A stretch of DNA of 64,000 nt, taken from positions 1 through 64,000 of the forward strand of contig JAPJBO010000463.1 of the NCBI GenBank assembly GCA_030068145.1, given 5' to 3'. Shown here piece by piece: positions 20,800 to 31,149 of the stretch. Below the pieces are notes generated by a model. It saw only the letters and a program-made list of their open reading frames with translations, was not told the origin of the DNA and searched no databases. Position 1 is the stretch's first letter. Each line of letters begins with the position of its first letter. Source of the DNA: Diplonema papillatum (lineage: Eukaryota > Euglenozoa > Diplonemea > Diplonemida > Diplonemidae). A program made the translations under genes and the position numbers.

Positions 20800-21285
20800 C
20801 CTTATATACAAAAAGTTCTCCCACGTAACCAGGGCTTACGCTCCGTTTTCGGTCTAAGAGAAAATGCGTGTGGTCCACGTGTGGGCGCTTAAGGTTCGAG
20901 GGGAAAAAAAGCCCTAGACTCCCCCTGCATGTGGACCAATAAATAAAAATCCGCATGTGGTACCTGTGGATCCACACGTGGGGGAACAAAATCCGAAAAG
21001 AATTAACGTGTGGAAATCCACACGTGGAGCGTAAGCCCTGCACGTAACTGTCTATAAGTTGCTCGGAGTTACTAAAAGTCCCAGTGGGTATTGCTCATGG
21101 TAGCGCCACACGGCGAGAATTGCCATCGGCCGCTTTGTGCAGTCCACCGAGACTGTGGCAAAATTTGGTGCGAGTCGACTGTATTTGTGGAACCGTGTGC
21201 TGCAGTACTGCTCGGCGACGATTTATTGGCTTTGCTTGTTTTCCCTTCTGGGCTTTTTTAATTTTTCTCCTTTCAACAAACGTCT
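20800..21285. repeat. Family H repeat interrupted by hAT-A
   Basis: The sequence before 20830 and after 21040 (AGTTGCTCGGAGTTACTAAA, TTGCTCATGGTAGCGCCACA, AGTCGACTGTATTTGTGG) matches the uninterrupted copy at 58595-58835. Confidence 0.75.
20830..21040. mobile_element. hAT-A miniature element with 8-bp target duplication
   Basis: Complete 211-bp copy: CAGGGCTTACGCTCCGTTTT to GGAGCGTAAGCCCTG, with 15-bp TIRs. CACGTAAC occurs at 20822-20829 and at 21041-21048. The paralogue at 58612 reads CCACGTAACTGTCCG without the insertion. TIR type and duplication length place it in the hAT superfamily; it has no coding capacity. Confidence 0.9.
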
Positions 21286-21671
21286 TCCTCTATGGATGCA
21301 ATTCTGCACTGCCCACAGACTGGAGCGTTGCGGCGAGTGTGAAGCTGCCAATGAATGAAGGGGTCGCGAGTGCTGTACGAGGCACCACCCCCAGTCGAAT
21401 ACGGACCCCCCCCACTCGCTCGTTTTTGTGCGGTCGACGATATACGTCGTTCTGATGTCTGACGACTTTGTTTCTTTGCTTGCTTTGTTTTCCTTGTGGA
21501 CCTTCTATTTCCTCCTTTCAAACTAAAACTTCTTCCTCTAGGACAATCCCTACTCACCAATCAGTTTACTCCCTTTTGCAAATAGAAATTCGGCCAGGTG
21601 GCCCATTCTGACGCTTTGTCTCCGGGCTCTTGCTTAATTATCCGTAGACATACACTTCCCATGACCTCTCT
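21286..21671. other. No gene recognised
   Basis: TTTTTGTGCGGTCGACGATA at 21423 recurs near 53505. Nothing else is identifiable. Confidence 0.35.
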
Positions 21672-21918
21672 TTTTTTTTAGAGTGAAAGTTCGCTTGAAA
21701 CTCCGGGGTTTTAAAGTCTCCGGGTGACCTTCGTCGTTAAGGGAAGATATTCTTTGTGCTCTGAGTGTCGTAAGAGTGGTGGTTACACGAGGTAAGAGGA
21801 TCGGTGGGTACCTTGGTCGTTGGTCGTTGGTCATTGGTGGTTTCGGCCATTGTCCACATACCTTACTTACGGTAGGTCCTCCTCAGTATGGTGCCGCAGT
21901 AGGTGACTGTCTGTCTTC
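21672..21918 (-). repeat. REV1, full-length copy
   Basis: On the minus strand it starts AAGACAGACAGTCACCTACT and ends GCGAACTTTCACTCTAAAAA, i.e. an A-tailed repeat of about 245 bp. Copies at 32140-32371 and 42385-42613 share both ends exactly, while their outer flanks differ, so this is the true unit. No tRNA-type A or B box was recognised. Confidence 0.75.
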
Positions 21919-22619
21919 TTGGTACCGTCTGACCGTCTCTTTTCGTGTATTTGTGGTGCTGCTTATGGTTTGCGCAGGTTGAATATCCGTAACTATATCG
22001 TATTGCAATACGTTTTTGTGTTCCGATCCCGAATGGGCGTACAGATTGGTGCCTTTCGACCTTTTTGCGTGTTTGTGAAGTTCAGCTTCGTGTGTGCTTC
22101 TCTGGGGTTCCAAAAGATATGTTTTGCTTTATCGTATCTTCGAGCTCGACTTGATCTCGTGCATTAGCCAAGTGGCCCATTCTGTTGCTTTTCCGCTGGG
22201 CTCCTGATAGCGGATGTTTTTTCTTTTGTTTTCTCCCCCTCACAGCAGTGGTGGATGAAGACGGAGATACGCTGTAGGGGGGTGTGGGTGTGTGTGCGTG
22301 CGCTGACTGCAAAATGGTGCAGCCGTCGGTGCCCTTCTTTTTTTTTTGTAAAGTTTTTTGTGTTGCCGTCGATCCCGAAGGACGATCAGTTTTTTCTTCT
22401 TTTTTTTTTTTTTTTTTCCTGTCGGCATCCGGTGCCCTTTAGCCGCCCGGGGGCGTGACTAGTATGGGTTCTCTCCCTCGTCTTCTAGTCGGTTGTTCTT
22501 GATTGCACAGGGGAACGAAAGAGTTTCATGGTGATCATCTCTACGAAGAATGTAAAAGTTTAGCCAAATGCTCTACTGCCTCTTTGAATATTTCTTCTTT
22601 TTTTCTTGAGAGAGAGAGA
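21919..22619. other. No gene; family D copies
   Basis: Family D lies at 22018-22065 (CCCGAATGGGCGTACAGATT) and 22365-22395 (CCGTCGATCCCGAAGGACG). The rest is unassigned. Confidence 0.4.
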
Positions 22620-22846
22620 GTGAAAAGTTCGGTTGGAACTCCGGGGTTTCTTGTTTTTGGGGAGTCATTTTGTGGCTCAGAAGGTCTGTGTTCTTGAAGT
22701 CTCCCTGATGATTGTACGCTCTCGACCGACGAATATAGCGGGGGGTTGCGGGGGGTCTTCTTGGAGTGAAAGTTCGCTTGAAGCTCCGGGATTTTAGAGT
22801 CTCCGGAGAGACATTTGGCAATTTTTGGAAGATGTCATCTATGCTC
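22620..22846 (-). repeat. REV1 fragments, the second interrupted by a LINE insertion
   Basis: One fragment is at 22620-22725. A second starts at 22762 (GTGAAAGTTCGCTTGAAGCT) and continues into the 115-bp direct repeat, which ends in CACCATCCACATACCC, the equivalent of the REV1 5' region. Confidence 0.6.
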
Positions 22847-22961
22847 TGCTAATCCATGTGGTTCATGTACTTAAAAGAACTCAATGCTCTGCTACACACG
22901 GGGTGGGCGTATCGTGTGTGCTTTGTTTGGTGCTTTCGGCCACCATCCACATACCCGTACA
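22847..22961. repeat. 115-bp direct repeat, left copy
   Basis: Identical to 23369-23483; both run from TGCTAATCCATGTGG to ATACCCGTACA. It reads as a long target-site duplication around the LINE fragment between them. Confidence 0.9.
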
Positions 22962-23368
22962 CGAAAAAAGAGACGGCGACGACCGGACGGGCGACCAAGA
23001 GGCCGCCGCCAACGCCAGGAACCAGCGAACGACCAGCGCTGAAGAAGAGGGTGCTCGGCACCCCGAAGGAAGGCCCGATCGCCGGCCGCAAGCGGAAGGA
23101 GACGAAGGCGACCACACCCGACCCAGGGGTGCATCGAAGGAAAAAGAAGGTACCGAGGGCAAGCAGCTCTCAGAAACGACCGGGGACCACGGGCACACCA
23201 ATGCCCTCGAAAGTGAAAAACGGGCACACGTGCCCGCCCTCGTACTCGCCGACTCAGTCTCTGGAATCACAAGAAAGCCAAACCCCGCTAGCTCCACAAA
23301 TGCTCGACCTTGACGACGCAATGGCAGGTGACGACGTCATCCGATAACCTGACTTTCAAGGCAGTGCA
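22962..23368 (+). mobile_element. 5'-truncated LINE 3' end
   Basis: A 407-bp GC-rich insert between perfect 115-bp direct repeats. It is open to a TAA at 23345-23347 and encodes a Lys/Arg/Pro-rich tail (TKRPPPTPGTSERPALKKR, VHRRKKKVPRASSSQKRPG) of the same kind as the LINE ORF2 C-terminus, which has RPALKRPAPQ. Only 21 bp separate the stop from the right repeat, and there is no poly(A). It is probably the C-terminus of a related LINE inserted by target-primed reverse transcription; the alternative is a tandem segmental duplication. Confidence 0.6.
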
Positions 23369-23483
23369 TGCTAATCCATGTGGTTCATGTACTTAAAAGA
23401 ACTCAATGCTCTGCTACACACGGGGTGGGCGTATCGTGTGTGCTTTGTTTGGTGCTTTCGGCCACCATCCACATACCCGTACA
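23369..23483. repeat. 115-bp direct repeat, right copy
   Basis: Perfect match to 22847-22961 at an offset of 522 bp. Confidence 0.9.
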
Positions 23484-23580
23484 TACGGTTTGATGCGCAG
23501 GTGTCCGTCTGTCTTTTTAGAGTCGGGGTTTGCTGTGGAAACTCCGGGGTTTTTTATAGCCTGCCTCTCTCGGCCGTTGA

Positions 23581-23754
23581 ATCATTCTATACACCCCGGA
23601 CTTCAGCAGCCGTATACTAAGTCAATGCGGGAGTGGCCACTCCCGCACTTGAGGGAGTGCCACTCCCGCATTGCGGGTGTGAGGCCGACCGCACAAACGA
23701 CCGCAAAACCACTCCCGCAATCCGGAGCGGGAGTCCGGGGTGTAGTTGAATGAT
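23581..23754. mobile_element. Miniature inverted-repeat element of about 174 bp
   Basis: The left end ATCATTCTATACACCCCGGA matches the reverse complement of the right end, ATCATTCAACTACACCCCGG. The interior is built from CACTCCCGCA and its complement in several copies (23627-23725). No target duplication was resolved. Confidence 0.7.
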
Positions 23755-24074
23755 AGCAGATACCTGTGCGAAGAGTCTAGGGTGGGGGGGGGTGGGCAGG
23801 GCTTACGTCGTAAACTTTTCAAAGACCGCGGAGTTCAGCGGACCTAGCTACCGGAGAGGGTGTGTGTGCGTTGTGTGGTAACCTGATACTAGCGTGTGCG
23901 ATGATGTGGGTTTGCGTGGCAGCCTGATACGTGTGCGCTGGCTGTTACACGAGCTTGATGCTCCGCATGGATGCTTGGTATCGTGTGCCGTGGGCACCGC
24001 CCCCTGACACGGGAATTCGTTTGCGACCATTAACCTCGGAGGGAAAAAGACTGCGTGGTTATCCCACTCAAGAA
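23755..24074. other. No gene recognised
   Basis: Contains one AGGGCTTACG motif (23798) without a partner end. Nothing else was seen. Confidence 0.35.
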
Positions 24075-24273
24075 AGAAATAAGAGCTCGTCACTCGCACG
24101 ACCGCGGCTGATACAAAACGAATGATGATGATGATGATGATGATGGGAAGAGAGAGTTGTTTTCGTTGAACGCAGTGCCTGATCGTTTTTTACGTAAAGC
24201 TGGATTCAGGACGCAAGTGAAAACGCCACGGTTCGCGGCGGCAAGCTTCTCATTTCCTCCAACATTTCATGTT
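24075..24273. repeat. Second copy of the ATG-microsatellite repeat
   Basis: Same flanks as 15955-16275 (GAGCTCGTCACTCGCACGAC, GAACGCAGTGCCTGATCG) with a tract of about 8 triplets. Confidence 0.8.
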
Positions 24274-24329
24274 CAGTAAAAAAAATAAAAAAATAAAAAC
24301 CTTTCCCCCTATATGCGGCGGGCACAAGA

Positions 24330-24443
24330 AAATAGGCTCACTACTGGACTTGGCGGCACCTGGCTGTGCGGCCTCGGCGACTTGTGGGCCTAGACTCCCC
24401 TGCATGTGGATGCACACGTTTCACACGTGGAGCGTAAGCCCTG
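24330..24443. mobile_element. hAT-A terminal fragment
   Basis: Contains GGGCCTAGACTCCCCTGCAT and the terminus CACACGTGGAGCGTAAGCCC; the other end is missing. Confidence 0.6.
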
Positions 24444-24784
24444 ATGGGTGGGGGTGCTTGTCCTCTTCTTTTATTTTCCTTGTTTTGGTTTTCCTCTTGA
24501 CAGCTTGTGTCAGACTAGCCCACCCGGGGGTGGTTGGGGGTTTCCCTTCTTTTGTAAAAACCGCTTCTTTTGCTTTAAAGAAGCGGGGGGGGTTTCTTCA
24601 TACACTTTTTTCCGAAGAGAAAACCGTACACCGCGAGAGTAGGAGAAAGTAGAAAGGGGAAACTAGAGTTTCGTTGGCCGACTACCCTGAGCCCAAATCC
24701 TGGACGTGGTTTCAGGTAGCAAATTTGGCAACTAATCATGACCAGAAGGTCCTACTTGGGCGGTTCAGTTTCCTCACACATTGC
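24444..24784. other. No gene; family P fragment
   Basis: CTTGTGTCAGACTAGCCCAC lies at 24503. The remainder is unassigned. Confidence 0.4.
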
Positions 24785-25085
24785 TCTTTTAATGAACGCT
24801 TACGCCCGCCACTAAACCCAGATTTACCTACGCTGGAGAAGTTCTGCCTGTCGTGTCCTTGGACTAAAGGACCGAACACGCCGGATGGAGGACACGGCGT
24901 GATGTGCCCATACCATGTTGAATGTGCATTCCTTCCCCCCCCAAACCGCCTAGTTCTCGGGCTGCAGTGTTCCTGCAGCCAACTGTGTTTCGTGTGGGCT
25001 ACAGCACATTTACCTCCTTTGATCTATCGCAACTGGCAGTCTCCTCAAGTATTTCCTACAAAGCAGGTGCTTATACAAAAAAAGG
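24785..25085 (+). repeat. SINE-1 split by an inverted family K insert
   Basis: GAACGCTTACGCCCGCCACT at 24795 stops at ATTTACCT (24828) and resumes with GTGTTTCGTGTGGGCTACAG near 24986. The 157 bp between contains the reverse complement of the family K core (GGACTAAAGGACCGAACACG). Confidence 0.65.
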
Positions 25086-25269
25086 ACCGTCGCATAGGCT
25101 CCGGGATTTTTCAAGTCTCCGGGTGGTATTATCTGCACGAGAGAGTCCAGGCCTCAGAAGCCTTGTAAAGTGAAAGTTTGCTTGACACCTCTGTTGGGTG
25201 AGCACTCTTTTTTTACGCCTGTGCTAGGTGGGTGCGCTATGACTCGGGCACACCCTTCACTCACAGCCT

Positions 25270-25555
25270 CTGAAGCTTGAGCAAAGCTGGCGGCAAAATA
25301 CTCGACGTAGCTGCTTTGCCTCCGAATGGAAGGGAATACAGACTTCTTCGCTTGCCCACCCGTGTGTTGTTTTCTCACTCAGGACTTTGACCTGTCGTGT
25401 TCGTGTGTCTTGTCGTGTAGGGGTAGACCCGCATGACCTCACGTCCGTTCCACACGTGGTTCAGTAGCTACAGCACTTGGGATCTCTTCGGTTCTTTGCC
25501 AAGCAGCTTTTGTCGAGCATTTTTCCTTCCAAGCTGGCGCTTATGCAAAAAAACT
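25270..25555 (+). repeat. SINE-2 copy
   Basis: Contains AATACTCGACGTAGCTGCTT, TCTCACTCAGGACTTTGACC and GCATGACCTCACGTCCGTTC, and ends AAGCTGGCGCTTATGCAAAA. Its 3' half (TACAGCACTT, GAGCATTT, CTTATGCAAAA) is homologous to that of SINE-1. Confidence 0.65.
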
Positions 25556-26454
25556 GTTTCCAGCCCACTGTTCTTCGAGGTGTACATTTTACCCGCGTGC
25601 TGGGGGACTCAGGCAAGACCCTCCTTTACACTAGCTCTTGAGGCTCGACTTCCCGCCAGGAAGAATTAGTATCTGGCTTTTGTCTCGTATTTTTCCTCAA
25701 AACCCTCGCATCAACCCTGCAGTTGACCCATATTTCTTTCTCCTAAAAAGGGTCCTCATCAATCCCTGCACTAAAGCAGCATTTTGACCAAAAGATTCTT
25801 CCTTTCGCAATCATCCCGGACACTTTTTCCCTCAGCTAGTCGGGCGTTGTGGATTGCCAACCCGGCGGTGACGACAGACCGTCGTCCTTTTACGTCCGAA
25901 CAGATGCGGTCTGTCTTCCTTTTCTTTTTAGAGGTGGGGGGGTGGGGGTGATGCAAACAGAACGGGATAGGATATGGTACCGTGCCCAACGCCGTGTCCT
26001 GTCTGCACTGTCTTTTCGGTTCCTTTGAGCCAAGTGGAGTCCAGCCTCAGAAGCTGGAGTTGAAGTGGATGCGCCCAAACTTGGTACCAAAACTTGGGAC
26101 CAAAACTTAACTTGGAACCAAAATTTGGGACCAACTTTTTGAAAAGAAAGTGTTTTCGGACAGACGAACGCTAGACCGCGCACTGACGGGCCACTCCGAT
26201 CGACGACCATTCGCACGTGTGAAAGATGAAGTTGAACCCCCCCACACGGCATCACACGAGGAAGCCGATTCATCCAGGGTATTAGTGAGGTTCCAGGGGT
26301 TTGCAGATATTGGCCGCTTGTGGGGGTTGGTCCTGAGGCGGTTTGGTCAGCGCTTTCGTTTCGGTGGTTCGCGCAACTTTGTCCAAAAGTAACCGCGGCT
26401 TGTATCACATGGGTCTGCCCTCGCACACCGTGTAAATACCACCCGCCCCCACTA
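25556..26454. other. No gene; partial family K
   Basis: 25970-26045 carries a family K remnant. 26075-26140 is a short imperfect tandem of ACCAAAACTTGGG. Nothing else was recognised. Confidence 0.4.
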
Positions 26455-26697
26455 TGAATACAACACAATCTGAGTTGTTCTTCGCTTACACCACCGTGTG
26501 TTGCTTTCTCACTCAGGACTTTTGACCTGTTGTGATTGTGTGATTTGTCGTGTAGGGGTAGACCCGCATGACCTCACGTCCGTTCAACACGTGGTTCGGT
26601 AGTTACAGCATTTGGGATCCCTGCGGTTCGTTGTCTTGCAGGTTTGTCGAGCATTTCCTTCCAAGCTTATGTAAAAAAAAAAAAAAATTAAAAAAAA
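26455..26697 (+). repeat. SINE-2 copy with A-rich tail
   Basis: GACCTCACGTCCGTTCAACA to TTCCAAGCTTATG, then about 28 A/T bases. The tail is the insertion site of the next element. Confidence 0.65.
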
Positions 26698-28452
26698 GAG
26701 ACAAAACCATATCGGAAGCACTTAAGTGGGGAAAATATTTATCGGAACGTTTCCGATAAATATTTTTTTGTTTCCGATAAATATTTTTTGTTTCCGATAA
26801 ATATTTTTTTTGTTTCCGATAAATATTTTTTTTGTTTCCGATAAATATTTTTTGTTTCCGATAAATATTTTTCTGTTTCCGATAAATATTTTTTTGTTTC
26901 CGATAAATATTTTTTTGTTTCCGATAAATATTTTTTTGTTTCCGATAAATATTTTTTGTTTCCGATAAATATTTTTTGTTTCCGATAAATATTTTTGATA
27001 CGGGTTCCTGGGGACTAGTCCCCAGTGCGAAATGTGCCCAAGGGGAGTCCCATTGGGCAAGCAATTTCATTGGATTTTGCGAGGACCCTAAGTAATCCGG
27101 AGCCAGTGTGATAGACCTCTGTGATGTGGGCCGCTTCACTGCTCGTCTGCATGTGGACTGCTCTGTACCTGTGCCTTCTCCGCGCTTGCAGCTTTTCAAG
27201 CCGGCCACGCCTGCTTTCCCTTTTCTGTCTTTCGACCTCGGTGATCCCTCGCGGGCGTCCTGCTGTGCCATCTGAATCTCCTCGCCTTCCTTCCTGGTTT
27301 GCTTGGCACCCTCTGCTCGCGCAGCTTGCGGCGCGGGTCTCTTCAGAGCCGGTCGTCTTCGTGTGCGCTGTTCTGTCATCGCTTGCCTGTGTTGCTGATT
27401 TCTGCAACAAAGGCAGTTTTGGCCCGTGAAATGGGCTAGTCTTTATTGTGTGAGTGCTTTTGTCTCCAGGATTGAAATGAGGCTGACGCGGAAAATCCTA
27501 CCGTCCGACATGGCACAAGTCAAGGGAAACAAATATTTTACGGGAACTAGTATGCACGGCAGCCCCGATACTACTAAGCCCCGTTGGCATACTTACACTC
27601 CATGGCTGCCTCGATGGCACCAAATCCGTAGTCGTGGTTAGACATTTTCAGGTAGGAGGATGTTACCTGGTCAGGACCGCATGCAGTTTTGTCGTATTGG
27701 GGCCGCGTAGGACCGGATGAAGTCGTTGCGAATACACACAACAGATCAACGAAGGGTAGAACTGGGGAACATGCAGATCAGACGGAAGTAGAATGTGCAA
27801 ACTTATCCTTTTCTTGACTTGCCGTTCTGAGCTGTTGAGGGGCCCCTACGTAGGTTCTCGCATGATTCGTTCGCCTTTGTAACACTATCCGTTTGTAGTA
27901 AGCTTTGCAGTTGTGTTCTTGCAATATCTAGCCGAATGGTGGGTGGCGGATTTCCGCGCTCGTGCGCAAGACGCAGTTTTACTGCAACTGCGTTCGTGAC
28001 CTTTGTCGCGGTGAAGTGGTACAAAGTCTTCAGCTTTCAGATCCGGATACTGCTCAATGCAACCAGATAGTTAGATGTCACTTGTTGGATACCCGTGTGC
28101 TGCATTCGAAAAGGTTTGCGTATCTGGTGTTGAAAATTGAACAGCCTTTGCTGGGGAGGCTTTCGACCCGAAACTAGATAGAAAAACGATCGTATTTGGC
28201 TTCGTCGCGGTCGTCCACGGGACGAAGTAGGTGAACCTACTGCCAAAGTGATCAATACTTATCGGAAACAGAAAAATACTTATCGGAAACAAAAAAAATA
28301 TTTATCGGAAACAAAAAAATATTTATCGGAAACAAAAAAAATATTTATCGGAAACAAAAAAAATATTTATCGGAAACAAAAAAAATATTTATCGGAAACA
28401 GTTTCCGATAAATATTTTCCCGACTTAAGTGCTTCCCTTATGGTTTTCTCCG
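26698..28452. mobile_element. Mutator-like element with subterminal TTTCCGATAAATATT arrays
   Basis: The TIRs start GAGACAAAACCATATCGGAAGC and, from the other end, GGAGAAAACCATAAGGGAAGC, and run on through CACTTAAGT(G/C)GGGAAAATA. Inside each lies an inverted array of about 21 bp units (TTTCCGATAAATATTTTTTT): roughly 13 units at 26745-26995 and 7 at 28258-28405. T plus at least 8 A flanks both sides, compatible with a 9-bp duplication, though low complexity. The minus strand at 28150-28230 reads SSRGRPRRSQIRS, like the Arg-rich tail after the zinc finger of Mutator transposases. Elsewhere coding has decayed. Confidence 0.65.
27119..27410 (-). pseudogene. LINE ORF2 C-terminal fragment carried in the Mutator-like element
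   Basis: The minus strand encodes RRRPALKRPAPQAARAEG...EEIQMAQQDARE...RRAVKRPTSQ, matching the tail of the LINE at nt 6480-6800 (RGRPALKRPAPQATRAARS...EEIQTAQQDARA...RRAVKRPASQ) with substitutions and at least one frame change. It lacks the RT domains. It was either captured by the element or inserted into it; no LINE 3' end or target duplication is visible, which favours capture. Confidence 0.7.
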
Positions 28453-28577
28453 TAAAAAAAAAAACGCGAACTAATTTTTCTACCGTGCCGGAGAATCGGG
28501 GGGTTGAGGGGAGTTGGGAGAGCGATGACACGTGTATAGTTGCGTCTCGTCTTTGTACGTTTGTTGATTGACTGGAA

Positions 28578-28915
28578 AAATTCGAGGGGCTGCCTTGTGC
28601 TTACTTCGAAGGAGGCTAGAGGGGAGAAACACTACAACTACAAAATGGGCCTTTTTTAGAGTTATGGTTCGCTTGACTTTTTTGTTGAACGCTTACGCCC
28701 GCCACTGAACCCAGATTCGCCTGTGTTTCGTGTGGGCTACAGCAAATTTACCTCCTTTGATAGTGGAATATTGTTGCGATTGGTGGGGAGTGATCGGCAT
28801 ACCGATGAGTACCACACTATTTACAGCACATTCTCCTCCTTTGATTTGATATTTCGCAACCGGCCAGCCTCCTCAATTATTTCCTACAATTGCAAGCAGG
28901 TGCTTGAAGAAGCAA
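28578..28915 (+). repeat. SINE-1, long copy with an internal insert
   Basis: Leader CGAGGGGCTGCCTTGTGCTT, a REV1-like TTTTTTAGAGTTATGGTTCGC at 28650, the core GAACGCTTACGCCCGCCACT, then extra sequence at about 28760-28825 (GTGGGGAGTGATCGGCATAC) before the tail AGCAGGTGCTTGAAGAAGCA. The same insert occurs at 36170-36225. Confidence 0.6.
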
Positions 28916-29030
28916 AAAGGAAAAAACAAAGCGCTTTTCTTTTTTTAGAGTTATAGTTCGCCTTGAGAATCCGGGATTGGAGTCTCGGGTGACCGTCGTC
29001 GAATGGTTCCTTTTTGGTGTAATTCCCTTA

Positions 29031-30395
29031 TATCCCTAGGGTTGAAAAAGTTTTCCCTTATATCCCTAATTAGGGATATAAGGGAATGGCATTAGGGATA
29101 TAAGAGAAACTCTTTAGGGATATAAGAGAAAAGAAGTCCTGAGTAAAATTGAGTACAATTGGGCTGGAATTTGGGTCGGAAATTTGGGTCCAAAGCTCTA
29201 CACCACAGGGATACTCTGATCTGTGTCCACTGTCATTGCGGTGAACAAGATGCCCCACGTGTTAGGTGTGTTCCATCAACAGACACGAGAGGGACTTTTT
29301 TGCAGCATGCACCAGAGCTGCGAATGACACAAGCAACCTCGAATACGCCATTAGTTTTCTTCACACCAACAACACTGCCTTCGTCATGCTCTAGCACATG
29401 GGCTGTGTATGAGCGGAGCTTTGAGAGAGCCGTTCCTGTGTCAGGACCTAACTCGTCGAAGACCCTGCCAAGCAATCTGCTTTGTGACTCGCATTGTACT
29501 GGGTGCGAAGAAGGGAGACCAGAGCCTTCGTTGTGGTCTGTGGGTTTGCCGCCACATGGGATCGAATCTGGCGAGACACAACCTCAGTTTGCATCCTGCC
29601 GCACTCCGTCTCACGCGTGTCTTCAGGAACACGCATCTGGCGTGTCATCCGCCGTGTCAAACGTGTGGGTGTCGTGCCTGGAACAGGCTGGGGCTGGGTA
29701 ACAGGACGAATTCGGCGGAGAGACGTGCGAAGAGATAACCGCGCCGTCGACGATGCAGATTATCGCCACAGATTCTTTGCATTCTAACCCAAACAAATTC
29801 GGCGGACTTGCTTCTTTCGGCAGGCAGTGGATGCAAATATGTTGCGCAGTGTCGCCAGTAGCACTCCTGGTACTTCCTTTAGTGCAGAAACGACGTTGGA
29901 CACATCTGTCGCTGCCGCGTGTGCCAACAAGGTTCCCAGGGTATTGTCGGAATCAACTAGGGCATCAGGTGGCTGATTGCAACTAGTAGTGCTGACATGT
30001 TTTCTTCGATTGTATTCTTCCTAAAATGTGCTTATGCGTGGTTCCGTGGGTAGGTCTGATCCTCTTGAAACCCATTGCCGCCATGCCATTCCTTCATAGC
30101 TGAAACTCCGGCTACTTGACGATGCCAGGGGTGCGGTATGGCTTCTTCCCATTCGCAGCCGCCTTCCTGCAGTTTCAAAAATATGACAAAAAAAAACACG
30201 AAGGACACGTGGGCAGAACAGTGAGACAAAACATTCTCTCATATCCCTAATGTGTTCTCTTATATCCCTAATGTTTTCTCTTATATCCCTAATAGATTCT
30301 CTTACATCCCTAGTTGTTTTCTCTTATATCCCTAGCCATTTTCCCTTATATCCCTAGGTAGGGATAAAAGGGAAAATAGCTAGGGATATAAGAGA
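29031..30395. mobile_element. Mutator-like element with TCTCTTATATCCCTAAT arrays
   Basis: Inverted clusters of (T)CTCTTATATCCCTA lie at 29031-29135 and 30236-30393, about 4-5 and 7-8 units. They face each other and contain local palindromes (CCCTAATTAGGG). The interior holds a decayed Mutator-type transposase. Exact ends were not resolved. Confidence 0.65.
29236..29660 (-). pseudogene. Decayed Mutator-like (MULE) transposase fragment
   Basis: The minus strand reads VVSRQIRSHVAANPQTTTKA...LLRTQYNASHKA, then after a frameshift near 29475 DELGPDTGTALSKLRSYTAH...GVFEVACVIRS...KKVPLVSVDGTHLT. The order matches MULE transposases: helical N-terminal region, linker, then the DGTH motif holding the first catalytic Asp (nt 29263-29280). 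The rest of the DDE domain and the SWIM zinc finger are absent or unreadable. It explains the superfamily of the enclosing element. Confidence 0.6.
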
Positions 30396-31149
30396 AAGTC
30401 GAAAATACCTTGGGGCTAAAGAAGAAATCTGCCTTCCTTTTTTTGACAACTAAAGCGTTTTTCGGGGGAAAAAAAAGAAAACGCTTTGTTTTTTCTTTTT
30501 GCTTCTGCTTGTGCTTCGAAGGACTCCGTACGCGAAGGGGTGCCCGTTCTCACGTGTTTTGGTTGTGGCACATCCACTCTTTTCGGGTGAGCCCAAGGGG
30601 CACACAATCTCTTCAACTTCGGCTTCTGAAGCTGGACTCCACCGTGCGCGTCGCCGACCCCCCCAGTTCGGGAAAAGGGGTCATGCCCAATATAGGAAAG
30701 GGGGTCCTCCCCTCCTGGAAGCTCTAGAGCTCCAGGAGGACGGAAGGATCACTACCTCTCCTGTTGGTAATATGATGGTCAACCACGCATGAAATGAAAA
30801 TCAAAGACTGGCAAATGAAAGAGACTGGTATTCATAAGGCAAGAACGCTAATCACTAGAGTGAGTCAATCACATTCTGAATCGGAGCAGCACTCCGCTCT
30901 AGTGACATAGCTAACTAATCTGGCATGACCTCGTCTCGATAATCTCAAATGGCGGTGTTAACATTCCACGGAAAGAATCGTTCGCGATTCAAGAAGAGGG
31001 ATGCCGATTAGAATGAGTACAAATGACATACCACATGCTCGAAAGACATGGAGGGAATGCAAAATGAATCGGTCATGTGCCAATGAAAATGCAAAAGTCA
31101 AGACCGTTCCTCTCCCATGGACTCGTTCCAGATCCGCGTGCGTGGGCTC
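30396..31149. other. No gene recognised; possible rRNA-derived sequence in the right half
   Basis: A short hairpin at 30715-30742 (GAAGCTCTAGAGCTCC) was seen. 30780-31149 has an rRNA-like texture and leads into the 28S match, but conserved 28S blocks could not be aligned. Confidence 0.3.

Noticed and set aside
26722..27060. IYRKQKK / IFIGNKK repeat proteins, and a CRISPR array at the same place
   Set aside because: The units are directly joined with no unique spacers, and they mirror an inverted array at 28258-28405; they are subterminal repeats of a DNA transposon.
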